NCBI GenBank assembly: GCA_002306975.1
Contig: DBTI01000110.1
Coordinates: 1 to 13,510 of the forward strand
DNA from: Ruminococcaceae bacterium UBA1320
GTDB lineage: Bacteria; Bacillota; Clostridia; Oscillospirales; Ethanoligenentaceae
Direction: 5' to 3'
DNA length: 13,510 nucleotides
This document shows positions 6,401 through 13,454 of this stretch, in pieces. Within the stretch, counting starts at the first letter, position 1. The number at the start of each line of letters is the position of its first letter. The position numbers were made by a program, and so were the translations under genes. The notes under the pieces were generated by a model that made no database searches, was not told the origin of the DNA, and saw only the letters and a list, made by a program, of their open reading frames with translations.

Positions 6401-6816
6401 CACCAACCTCCGACTCTGCCATTAAAATAAATATCATCCTCACATACTAAAAAACTCTCCATGCAAAAATACGCCTCAGCTGCAGTACTTCCATCTGAAC
6501 TCAGCTTTCCGTAATAGACGGTTCGTTTTTCAGCAAGCATCTTTTCAACGATTAAAATTGTTTCCTCCTCGAAACCTGCTTCCTGCAGAAAGCTTCGTAC
6601 AGAATCACAGTTTGAATGGTATTCCTCCAACGCCATTCTGATTTCGCATTTATTGTGATCGACAGCCTCGAACAGTTGTCGGAATACTTCAGTCATTGGA
6701 GATTTTCCTTCAATACCGATGGCCGTAAGAAAATTCTCTTCCTTCCAATCTTCCTTGATCGAAACAATAAAGGAAGTAGATGAACTATTGGTTACAAAAT
6801 CCTGTCTCAACTTCAT
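6400..6816 (-). CDS. FVTNSSS-motif small protein (138 aa), candidate radical SAM partner
   Basis: The N-terminus, MKLRQD then FVTNSSSTSFI (residues 7-17), matches a pattern I recall opening many unrelated uncharacterised bacterial and phage proteins; its meaning is not known to me. The rest is acidic and soluble, with Cys residues near 58, 69 and in the final third (YFCMESFLVCEDD), ending GRVGGW. The ATG at 6816 overlaps the previous stop as ATGA, with GGAG 8 bases upstream, so translation is coupled on both sides. Its position immediately before the radical SAM gene, with a one-base overlap, fits a substrate or a scaffold for that enzyme. I see no leader/core split or double-glycine cleavage site, so a classical precursor peptide is not supported. 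Confidence 0.55.
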   Translation of the reverse strand: MKLRQDFVTNSSSTSFIVSIKEDWKEENFLTAIGIEGKSPMTEVFRQLFEAVDHNKCEIRMALEEYHSNCDSVRSFLQEAGFEEETILIVEKMLAEKRTVYYGKLSSDGSTAAEAYFCMESFLVCEDDIYFNGRVGGW

Positions 6817-7214
6817 AAGTCTATCTCCTCAATCACCTGATTGATCACCTTCCGGGCGCTTTCCTCATAGTCCATCAGTGTTTTAACATTATAGCTACAT
6901 AGATCCGTTCGCAGTTCCAGTACAGTCTGATCCGGCGTCAGTTCAAGCTCCTCGATGTCTGGCTTGTTCAAAAGCTCCTTCTGATATAGAAATTGTTCAA
7001 AGTTATCGTATTCTTGAGCGTAATAATCAGTGTATTCCTGCCGAAGGTCCCTTGCGTAAAGGAAAAGATCACAGAAGATTTGTTTAGTACGCTGTTCAGC
7101 AAAGGATCCTTTTCGCATTCCCAAATGCTCATCGAGACAAGCTTCGAATTGCGGTAAGGCAAAGCCACAAATTGTCTTACAGTAATATCGTGTTCCGATA
7201 CTGAATATTTTCAT
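6813..7214 (-). CDS. Hypothetical protein, 133 aa
   Basis: Not recognised. It is a small, strongly acidic, soluble protein: an N-terminal segment with Cys12, Cys16 and Cys25 (RYYCKTICGF), then mostly helical charged sequence with many Tyr residues (LRQEYTDYYAQEYDNFEQFLYQ). It starts at ATG 7214 with GGAGG 6 bases upstream, and the ATG shares a base with the TAA of the protease-NTPase gene (TAATG). This coupling suggests production in fixed ratio to the NTPase. It could be an adaptor, inhibitor or substrate of the protease, but nothing in the sequence decides between these. Confidence 0.5.
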   Translation of the reverse strand: MKIFSIGTRYYCKTICGFALPQFEACLDEHLGMRKGSFAEQRTKQIFCDLFLYARDLRQEYTDYYAQEYDNFEQFLYQKELLNKPDIEELELTPDQTVLELRTDLCSYNVKTLMDYEESARKVINQVIEEIDL

Positions 7215-10009
7215 TACGATCCTCCACCAAAAATCCTAGCAATCGACTGGGCGGTATCCATCATGCCATGGCCAAAATTATTTTCCTCGTTCAATCGACC
7301 AATCTCAAGATCGTATTCGTCACCCCGCTGGTTCTCTAACAATCCTAGTAATATGTCCTTCACATTGCCCTTAATTAGGCAACCCTCATTGCCGCTAATT
7401 TCCCTTAGCAACTCGACCGCGGTTTCGGGCGATACCTGATACAGCGCGTTCCAAACTGCCTGCGCCTGTGGCATAGCCAGTTCGTACAGATAAATGACTA
7501 GATGGAACAACTCTCGGTGCATCCGATCCCACTCAGCATCCTTTAATTGTTCGCTCAGGCCTTCTAATAAGTCATCAACATGTATCACTGTCTGCTCTTC
7601 ATGCTGCGTCCTACCGTACTTGTCCTTTTTAGTGATGCCGAACATTGTCTCAACGAACCAGCTATAACGGTCAATCTTGTTTACAAGTTCGTCAAGTACT
7701 TCAAACAACAACTTAATGTTGGCTCCGGTAAAAAATGTGCAATCGTATTTGAACACCAAGTTTTCCACAATCTTTACGGTATATTGGCTACCATGTAGCA
7801 TCTGCTCTTTCCACAGAGCCATATCTTCCTTAGTGATGTACTGATCCTCGACATCCCAAATGAATTCCCAGTAAAGTGACTTATATTCTGGCAACCGTTT
7901 CACAAGCCATTGGAGTTTGTTCCGGTACTTAGTCTTTGATAGGTAAAATATGTATTTTTGCACTCCCTCACGGATTGTCTGATTCTCCTCCTGCATGGGC
8001 TTCCAGAAATTCAAGAAATCCTCACACCTAAAATAATGGGAAAGCAAATAATTGGTCAGGCAAAAATCGCGGAATTCATCAAAGGTAAAACTGATGACAA
8101 CGCTATTCCGCTCTAATATGCCGTTTTCGATCAGTTCCTCCCCTTTGAAAATCACATCGTTTTCCAGCATCTGCTTAAGCAACTTTTGTTGATTCAAATC
8201 GAAAGCAGAAAGCGGAACATTGAAATACTCCTTGTTATTTATCATGTGTTCGCAAATATGATCGAGCAAAGAATAGAACAATTCTTTTGAATCTACTACG
8301 TCTTTGAATTGGCGCTGGTACTCCTGTGCCTTTTTGACAAGATACTGCTCAAAGACGGCATACTTGTAAACGTCATACATGTAAAGCTGTCGTTTGTGCT
8401 CGTTAACCTCGCAAAAAAAGCGAAGTAAAAGTACGTCATTTGTAAGTATACTAAAAGTGCGGCGCATCAAGGTTTGCCACCTAATCTCAACGTCGAAAAA
8501 ATGAAGATAGCCTCCAAAAATACGTTCTTTGAATTCATCATCGCTGCTTTCCATGTCTATATGCCGAAATGTCGTTTTCTCACTTTCACGAAGCAACCTG
8601 TCAAACCGTTCTTCCAAAAGCTCTTTGCGAGTGGTCATGATTACCTTGAGATATGGCAGAGCACCGCATTTCTCTAGAAAATCATATATACAATCCCCGA
8701 AGTCCGGAATAGCTGTGTTCTCGTTAAGTCCGTCGATCACGACAACCACTGGTCTGCCCGTCCTTTTCCAAGCGTGTTCCAATACCTGTCCTGCATATGT
8801 AGGATCATATTCTCCATGTATACTTAACCTGCGCCACAGAACATTCAATGGGTCCTCGCGCAATTCATATGCATTGAAATACCACACGCAGTACCCCTTC
8901 TTCAGCAGGAAATTCTCCGTAAAATCACACAGTAAATTGGTCTTGCCCTGTCCTGCACGCTTTGTGAGAAGTAGGTAACGGAGGCCAGCGAATTCGACTA
9001 ACATTCTTAGATTCTCAAGATAATGTCTCAGTGAGTTGTTGAATACGCTTTTATCATTAAAATACCGTTCAATACTAACGTCTATTTTCTCACCACGTTC
9101 ACTGGACATCTTCAGCATGTCAATAGCGTATGAAAGGCTGTGCAAAATCATTATTGTCACAGTTTCCAACTCGTCAGGCGAAAACTCATCCGGCAAACCA
9201 GAAAAATTCATCTCCGGTCGTGCTATGGCGATCAAATACCTGTTAATCGCTGAAAAATCGATACGCTTGAAGTCGTGTATTGCCTTTTTCACAAATAGGT
9301 AGGGGTCGGAAAAATACCGCAACTGTTCTTTATAACTTTTCTCCTCTACAAAAATATTTGGTATATACTTTCGGCTTTTTTTGTTTTCCTCCACCCGGCA
9401 ACACGAAAACGCCTGGCTTTCCGAAAGGCTAAGCATTTCGTATTTGTTCGGTTTCAGGTTGTCTGCTGGGAGCAACTCCCGAAACAGCCCAACAGAAGCC
9501 ATGCGTACACCGAGGCTACCATTACCGTTTGACACTTGGCTTTGCAGAACCCCTACAATCCGTTCACGGGATATAACGGGAGAACCTGACAGCCCTTCGT
9601 AATTATTTGACTGCCCGCTCTTGATCGTAGTCAAATAGTAATCCCATATTGCATCGTGAGTTTCATCATAAACGATACTTCTTCCCGTCATCTGGTGCTC
9701 GCACTGTTCCTCGGTAATGTAGCCATTCACTGTCCATAGCGTATGGGTATCGAGAATTTCATTGAAGGAAAATATGTTCGCCACCTCATACATCAGTGGC
9801 TGTTCCGTCCGTAGAACGGTCGCTACATCGTTCGCCCTCACTTTGGATAGCGGTATTTCCTTTCCCTCTGCGACCACTATAGTATGCTGATCACCGCATA
9901 CCACATGAGTCGCTGTTAAAACTTCTCTGTTATTGATGACTATGCCTGTCCCGCAACGGATGCACTCGCCCTTATAATAAGCTCTACTTCTGATGACGAA
10001 ACTCTCCAT
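7214..10009 (-). CDS. Trypsin-like serine protease fused to STAND/NACHT-type NTPase
   Basis: A 931-residue two-part protein. Residues 1 to about 180 form a trypsin-like (S1) protease domain with an apparently complete triad: His35 in TATHV, Asp61 in NDVATVL, and Ser141 in GLSGSP. A linker of about 150 residues follows. The NTPase begins near 340 with Walker A K-R-A-G-Q-G-K-T (350-357) and Walker B VVVVIDGLNE (421-430), the hhhhDGLxE form typical of STAND ATPases; KVIMTTR (455-461) fits a sensor strand. The long C-terminal half is helical and probably a sensor or repeat region. No signal peptide is present, so the protease acts inside the cell. STAND proteins with N-terminal protease effectors occur in AVAST-like antiphage systems. 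GGGGAG precedes the ATG, 11 bases after the MBL stop. Confidence 0.85.
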   Translation of the reverse strand: MESFVIRSRAYYKGECIRCGTGIVINNREVLTATHVVCGDQHTIVVAEGKEIPLSKVRANDVATVLRTEQPLMYEVANIFSFNEILDTHTLWTVNGYITEEQCEHQMTGRSIVYDETHDAIWDYYLTTIKSGQSNNYEGLSGSPVISRERIVGVLQSQVSNGNGSLGVRMASVGLFRELLPADNLKPNKYEMLSLSESQAFSCCRVEENKKSRKYIPNIFVEEKSYKEQLRYFSDPYLFVKKAIHDFKRIDFSAINRYLIAIARPEMNFSGLPDEFSPDELETVTIMILHSLSYAIDMLKMSSERGEKIDVSIERYFNDKSVFNNSLRHYLENLRMLVEFAGLRYLLLTKRAGQGKTNLLCDFTENFLLKKGYCVWYFNAYELREDPLNVLWRRLSIHGEYDPTYAGQVLEHAWKRTGRPVVVVIDGLNENTAIPDFGDCIYDFLEKCGALPYLKVIMTTRKELLEERFDRLLRESEKTTFRHIDMESSDDEFKERIFGGYLHFFDVEIRWQTLMRRTFSILTNDVLLLRFFCEVNEHKRQLYMYDVYKYAVFEQYLVKKAQEYQRQFKDVVDSKELFYSLLDHICEHMINNKEYFNVPLSAFDLNQQKLLKQMLENDVIFKGEELIENGILERNSVVISFTFDEFRDFCLTNYLLSHYFRCEDFLNFWKPMQEENQTIREGVQKYIFYLSKTKYRNKLQWLVKRLPEYKSLYWEFIWDVEDQYITKEDMALWKEQMLHGSQYTVKIVENLVFKYDCTFFTGANIKLLFEVLDELVNKIDRYSWFVETMFGITKKDKYGRTQHEEQTVIHVDDLLEGLSEQLKDAEWDRMHRELFHLVIYLYELAMPQAQAVWNALYQVSPETAVELLREISGNEGCLIKGNVKDILLGLLENQRGDEYDLEIGRLNEENNFGHGMMDTAQSIARIFGGGS

Positions 10010-10020
10010 CTGCGTCTCCC

Positions 10021-11193
10021 CTACAAAATGATCTCTCTCTCTTTGAATTGTACTGTGTATCCATATTTTTTTTGCATGGCGAGCAACTGCCGCTTTCGTT
10101 CAATATCGTAATTGAAGAATAGAGTTTTGTTGCCCGCAAGAATCGCCCGTGCCAAAAGTTCATCCTCCGGGTGACGGCCATCATGTCCCCCGTTTGTTGA
10201 GATCAATAAGATATCTCCTTTGCTTTTTTCAAGTAATGCAAGATTCGGTTTGGTCGTTCCATGGTGCGAGAGCTTGATCAACTGGTAGTGCGACCCTAGG
10301 GTATTAACCCAATCTGAACTTTCAGCGTCCCCAGCGAACAGCATCCGCAGCCCTTTGTATTCGATTTCCACGACAATTGACGCACGGTTAACAACATTCA
10401 TTGGTGCCAATGCGGAAGTGCCAAGCCAACTTTCCAAGTTTCCACTCAACGCAGCTATTTTTTGTTCGGTAATTGATTGCTCTGTGTGCATCTCCAGCAG
10501 CAACTCGAATAGCTTTGCAAACGTTTTATTCAACTGGTAATTGCATCCAAAACTACGAATCATATCGACATTCAACTTATGTGAAAGAACATCGAGTTGC
10601 TTTTTGCCCGGCCCAAGCACATAAAGGATGCAATCTCCAACTGAAACGCCCGCTGATAATATCTCTTCACGGCTTACACCCGCCTGCTGTACAACTGAGC
10701 CCTCAAACTGCCGATTGAGGCAATAACCATTCTGCATACACAATTCCTCGAAGCATTTGCTGTGTTCAGCGGAAATGTATTCGTTTTCCCCTTTGGCCTG
10801 CATTAGCAGTTCCTTCGTCATAATGTCCCTCTGTTGCAGAATATCAGCACTAAGATTTTCCACCCACCTCCTTGCAAACTCTGGGTGTTTACAAACCGTA
10901 TTAAAAAAGCCATTGAACCATACATTTTCAATTGGAATGATACTTGGGTTGTCGGATTTCCCGTTTTCATTTAGTAGACGAATTGCTCCTTCAATATGAT
11001 CCTGATCAATATGGGTAACAAGCAATAGGATTACCCGGCAGCCATTCTCTCGTAAGTGCAGCAGCAGTGGTTTCAGTTCTTGCTCATATGTCGCCGCGTA
11101 GCCGCAATCGATCAGAATACAGTCTTTATTGTCAAATTCCAGCACAATGCAGTCACCGGCCTTAGCCGGTAAGAAATGTACGATACATGCCAT
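10021..11193 (-). CDS. ComEC/Rec2-type metallo-beta-lactamase-fold hydrolase
   Basis: The first gene of the operon encodes a soluble 390-residue MBL-fold protein. The metal site is visible: THIDQDH (His61, Asp63, Asp65, His66), FAGDAE (Asp289) after the family's NRASIVVEIEY strand, and LSHHGT (His310-His311), plus GGHDGRHPED near 336-344. This pattern is that of the ComEC C-terminal hydrolase family, here without membrane segments, so not DNA uptake. As I recall, stand-alone MBL proteins of this kind accompany protease-STAND proteins in type I AVAST defence systems. Its substrate is unknown; hydrolysis of a nucleotide or nucleic-acid phosphodiester is a reasonable guess. The start at 11193 follows an in-frame stop and lacks a good ribosome binding site, and a small hairpin (11213-11227) lies just upstream. 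Confidence 0.85.
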   Translation of the reverse strand: MACIVHFLPAKAGDCIVLEFDNKDCILIDCGYAATYEQELKPLLLHLRENGCRVILLLVTHIDQDHIEGAIRLLNENGKSDNPSIIPIENVWFNGFFNTVCKHPEFARRWVENLSADILQQRDIMTKELLMQAKGENEYISAEHSKCFEELCMQNGYCLNRQFEGSVVQQAGVSREEILSAGVSVGDCILYVLGPGKKQLDVLSHKLNVDMIRSFGCNYQLNKTFAKLFELLLEMHTEQSITEQKIAALSGNLESWLGTSALAPMNVVNRASIVVEIEYKGLRMLFAGDAESSDWVNTLGSHYQLIKLSHHGTTKPNLALLEKSKGDILLISTNGGHDGRHPEDELLARAILAGNKTLFFNYDIERKRQLLAMQKKYGYTVQFKEREIIL

Positions 11194-11212
11194 TTACCAA
11201 TACCCAACCCAT

Positions 11213-11227
11213 CTTGCTTTCTGCAAG
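11213..11227 (-). promoter_or_regulatory. Small hairpin upstream of the first operon gene
   Basis: CTTGC-AGAAA-GCAAG (read leftward) forms a 5-bp stem ending about 20 bases before the MBL start codon, in a leader with no clear Shine-Dalgarno sequence. It may influence initiation, but the stem is short and could be chance. Confidence 0.25.
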
Positions 11228-11331
11228 CAATAAATAATTTATAAGCAGACAATTATTCTTCAAGACGTAAAGCTTTAAACATTATATTTCTGCCTAAGCC
11301 TTGCCAAAAAATGGTATGAATTTCCTTTCAT

Positions 11332-11360
11332 ATTATATTCCTTACAAGGACTCAGCACAA
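11332..11360 (-). promoter_or_regulatory. Candidate promoter of the six-gene operon
   Basis: Read leftward, TTGTGC (11360-11355) and a perfect TATAAT (11337-11332) are separated by exactly 17 bases. This places the transcript start near 11325 and gives a leader of about 130 bases. A second TATAAT at 11286-11281 has TTGGCA only 15 bases away and is a weaker alternative. The palindrome at 11379-11415 lies 18 bases upstream of the -35. Confidence 0.5.
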
Positions 11361-11378
11361 TCCTAAATGTCGAAATGG

Positions 11379-11415
11379 GAATCTTAAAACCGGAACCGGT
11401 TCCGGTTTTAGATTC
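11379..11415. promoter_or_regulatory. Long near-perfect palindrome upstream of the six-gene operon
   Basis: A perfect 26-base palindrome runs from 11385 to 11410, with the centre GGAACCGGTTCC and flanks AAAACC / GGTTTT. Outer arms GAATCT (11379-11384) and AGATTC (11410-11415) add six more pairs if one T (11385) is bulged out. Its place just upstream of the -35 suggests an operator. It could also form an RNA hairpin for readthrough from the right-hand operon, although a separate terminator for that operon exists at 11573-11603. Confidence 0.6.
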
Positions 11416-11572
11416 AAGATAAGGTAACACCAAGAAATGATTTCCCCAAAAACAGTGGCAAGTTATTCATAACACCAACTCGATTTTATATTAATGAGAT
11501 AGTCCCATCCTTCTTCAGCATCAAGCTTGTACCTTGTAATACATATGAATCTAGTAGCATGATCAATTGTAC

Positions 11573-11603
11573 AAAAAAAGCATCGCTATCTGCGATGCTT
11601 TTC
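11573..11603 (-). terminator. Intrinsic terminator of the right-hand operon
   Basis: AAAGCATCGC pairs perfectly with GCGATGCTTT around the 5-base loop TATCT (11587-11591). Read leftward the stem is followed by a run of T residues (11579-11573). It begins about 15 bases after the stop of the 213-residue gene. Confidence 0.85.
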
Positions 11604-11616
11604 GTATTTTTTGGGG

Positions 11617-12258
11617 TCATGGCATAATGCTCTCGGGTTCAGCTAGAATTCGTTTAAGCGTTTGCTGATGTCTTTCACTTAATTGGTCCAGAGGAGTTTT
11701 ATTGCAATATATTTCCCACCATAGAGTCGTTTCTATACCACACTCCCTACAAGTCCTCGGGGAAATGATTTTGAATGATCCCATCTTGGGAGGATAGTCC
11801 CAACCTTGCTTGTAACCTTCCTCTGAGCTAAGTATCTGTTCCTTTCCACAATTTTCGCAGATGTGGCGAAGGATTAGATCGCCTTGATTTCTCTTCTGAT
11901 CCCAAGCCCCATCGAGTAGTACTTCTTTGCATTGGTTTTCTTCACACCATCGTTTGAAATCTATATTTTTTTCATTTTCATCGAGAGTATAGACAGTATC
12001 AGAGGTATAGTACTTCCCGTCCTTGACCGCAACAATTGGACTTGTGACAAGGCGATGTCCATCCGCGAAAGCGTTGCTTATTTCAGCGTTGTAACGAGGA
12101 TCTTTTTTTGCACGGCCTAACAAAGCAACCGGACAACCACAATTTAATTTTGCAAAGGCTTTGCCAGGCTTTTCGATAGTATCATAGATTTGAGGATGTA
12201 GTACGATGCACCAGTCGCTGAGCGTGGCTTGCCAAGGTGTCGAGTCGGAATTTTCCAT
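11617..12258 (-). CDS. Hypothetical protein with two CxxC pairs (213 aa)
   Basis: Not recognised as a named family. Two pairs, CENCG (134-138) and CRECG (170-174), spaced 32 residues apart, look like one zinc-binding treble-clef or ribbon. The second is followed by IETTLWWEIYC. The N-terminal half contains NCGCPVALLGRAKKDPRYN (about 39-57), TSPIVAVKDGKYYTSDTVY (72-90) and a Trp/Cys-rich linker. No membrane segment or catalytic motif is clear. The start at 12258 has GGAGGT 7 bases upstream, placed between the previous gene's stop and this ATG, so it is the last gene of the three-gene operon. Being linked to a PUA/EVE-like protein hints at a nucleic-acid-related role, but that is only context. 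Confidence 0.6.
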   Translation of the reverse strand: MENSDSTPWQATLSDWCIVLHPQIYDTIEKPGKAFAKLNCGCPVALLGRAKKDPRYNAEISNAFADGHRLVTSPIVAVKDGKYYTSDTVYTLDENEKNIDFKRWCEENQCKEVLLDGAWDQKRNQGDLILRHICENCGKEQILSSEEGYKQGWDYPPKMGSFKIISPRTCRECGIETTLWWEIYCNKTPLDQLSERHQQTLKRILAEPESIMP

Positions 12259-12271
12259 TGGTTGACCTCCG

Positions 12272-12457
12272 TCATCTCATTCGTTTCCATACTCCGCTTG
12301 TGAAAACGATAAACCCCCAACGTGCCGCCCCACCAAGAGCCCCTGCTGCCTTTTGTTTATTGTATTTATCCGTAGGGTTGAGCGCAATAAGTTTCTCATA
12401 GGCATTCTGTGCCGTCTCTTTTTGGCCTTTGTATGTAAAAACTCTCGTAATCAACAT
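12272..12457 (-). CDS. Small TPR-like protein (61 aa)
   Basis: The segment YKGQKETAQNAYEKLIALNPTDKYNKQKA reads like one tetratricopeptide-repeat helix pair (A..AYEKLIALNPTD). It is followed by a Gly-rich hydrophobic stretch (ALGGAARWGFIVFTSGVW) and a basic end, which could be a membrane-associated tail. AAGGAGGG stands 7-8 bases before ATG 12457, and only 3 bases separate it from the upstream gene's stop, so it is translated as part of the operon. It may be a complete small protein or a trimmed TPR protein; a single repeat is unusual. Confidence 0.55.
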   Translation of the reverse strand: MLITRVFTYKGQKETAQNAYEKLIALNPTDKYNKQKAAGALGGAARWGFIVFTSGVWKRMR

Positions 12458-12460
12458 TTT

Positions 12461-13063
12461 TTAACCCTCCTTTTGAAAAAGCGTTTTGATGAAAGACGAA
12501 AGGCGCTCACTTTCTCTCTCAGTTAAATCACTTGGTATCGTAAAATCAATTGAAAAATCAGGGCGTAACGGGAATTTTACTGCGAGCGCAGTGGGTTTAT
12601 CAAGAACGGACATATCAAGGAGTGACTTAATGACCGCTTCATCAAAATTCACCCTCGCAACGAGACGCGGTGTGCGTAATACTGTATCTCGAAATTGTTT
12701 CGGCAATGAAGCGCGAGGTATTTCATGCAAATACCTAACTTCGCGGAAATGCCCCCCCTTCGCGACATCATAGCTATACCCGCCAACAACCTGAACTAAA
12801 CTTATAACATCAGGCCTTAGCTTATTCGCCACAATTATGATATCTTCTGGTTGGATGCCGTTTACAAAAAAACCGGCTATACCAACCGCGATTGATAAGT
12901 TAACTCCTGATAGGCCCTCTGCTTTCAATGCATTAAATATTTCCTCTGAATCTTTGCCCATCAAAGAAATTTCGGGTTTGAAAGCACAAGGAAGAAAATT
13001 CTGTTCTTTCCCCTGTGGCTTTGTGTAAGCACCCCTTACGAGCCAACAATTATTGCTACCCAT
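12461..13063 (-). CDS. PUA/EVE-like domain protein resembling the N-terminus of Mrr-type restriction proteins
   Basis: The 200-residue protein matches, in order, the pattern I know from the N-terminal domain of Mrr-like restriction enzymes: CWLVRGA at the start, then SIAVGIAGFFVNGIQPEDIII (57-77), then VVGGYSYD with HFREVRYLHEIPRASLP and RTPRLVARV (92-138). That domain is thought to belong to the EVE/PUA-like superfamily and to read modified bases. No Mrr nuclease motif is present, so this is a domain without its usual nuclease partner; the rest of the protein is short and ends KTLFQKEG. GAAAGG lies about 8 bases before the ATG. It is the first gene of a three-gene operon driven by a near-consensus promoter with a palindromic operator. 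It could be a modification-sensing subunit whose partner is the CxxC protein downstream. Confidence 0.55.
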   Translation of the reverse strand: MGSNNCWLVRGAYTKPQGKEQNFLPCAFKPEISLMGKDSEEIFNALKAEGLSGVNLSIAVGIAGFFVNGIQPEDIIIVANKLRPDVISLVQVVGGYSYDVAKGGHFREVRYLHEIPRASLPKQFRDTVLRTPRLVARVNFDEAVIKSLLDMSVLDKPTALAVKFPLRPDFSIDFTIPSDLTERESERLSSFIKTLFQKEG

Positions 13064-13097
13064 TATTTTTACCTTTCTTCATTCCTATTTGTACAAC

Positions 13098-13149
13098 ACT
13101 TGTATAACGCTTATACAAGTATAATAGTACAGATAATTATGACTGTCAA
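13098..13149 (-). promoter_or_regulatory. Near-consensus promoter with palindromic operator for the right-hand operon
   Basis: Read leftward, TTGACA (13149-13144) and TATTAT (13126-13121) are 17 bases apart. Directly after the -10 is a perfect inverted repeat of 10-base arms, ACTTGTATAA-CGC-TTATACAAGT (13098-13120), covering the expected transcript start near 13114. A repressor dimer bound here would block transcription. No regulator gene for it is visible in the window. The start codon follows at 13063 after a leader of about 50 bases. Confidence 0.75.
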
Positions 13150-13454
13150 TAGATGACCTTGGTCTTTCTTAATTCACAACCACAAATGGTTAATTAATAC
13201 ATCTAAAGTTAAGCACAGCCACTAAGTAACATCAAATTCTATTTAGGCTGCAGTGTGGTATGTGAAAGTACTACATACCGACGTGTTCAGACCTCCTTTT
13301 AATCCTAGCCTTTCCTTAATTATTATAACAAAATGCCCCTTGCAAGCTTTACTGCTCACAAGAGGCATTTATTTGTTCACCGCTAGCTATGCGGCATTTT
13401 GACGATTAACGCGAACCAATTCGCCGAAAAGACGAAGTTCGGATAATCTTGTTT
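13150..13454. other. Intergenic stretch between the right-hand operon and tRNA-Lys
   Basis: No gene is supported in these 305 bases. It holds an inverted repeat, GGTATGT (13257-13263) with ACATACC (13273-13279). A strong AAAAGGAGGT site read leftward (13300-13291) has no usable ORF after it, and a terminator hairpin lies at 13331-13370. A GC-richer segment, 13385-13450, sits next to the tRNA and probably belongs to the host chromosome side. Confidence 0.5.
13331..13370. terminator. Terminator-like hairpin downstream of tRNA-Lys
   Basis: AAATGCCCCTTG (13331-13342) pairs with CAAGAGGCATTT (13359-13370) over 12 positions with one mismatch. The A/T-flanked stem could work in both directions. It probably ends the leftward tRNA transcript, since it lies 85 bases past the tRNA 3' end. 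The CCCCTTGCAAG arm resembles that of the terminator at 4301-4345. Confidence 0.55.

Noticed and set aside
8529..8978. 149-residue + strand ORF opposite the protease-NTPase gene
   Set aside because: It is a shadow of the long, motif-bearing - strand gene and has no ribosome binding site.
10021..11193. MBL-fold protein as a competence (ComEC) or beta-lactam resistance protein
   Set aside because: It has no membrane segments as in ComEC, and its motifs and operon partners do not fit a secreted beta-lactamase.
11276..11331. 18-codon ORF (MKGNSYHFLARL and onward) read leftward next to the operon promoter
   Set aside because: Its ATG overlaps the -10 element and lies before the expected transcript start, so it would not be in the RNA.
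13257..13300. Strong leftward AAAAGGAGGT followed by a short frame overlapping the GGTATGT/ACATACC inverted repeat
   Set aside because: The nearest ATG is followed at once by TAG and no alternative start gives a protein; at most a decayed gene start.
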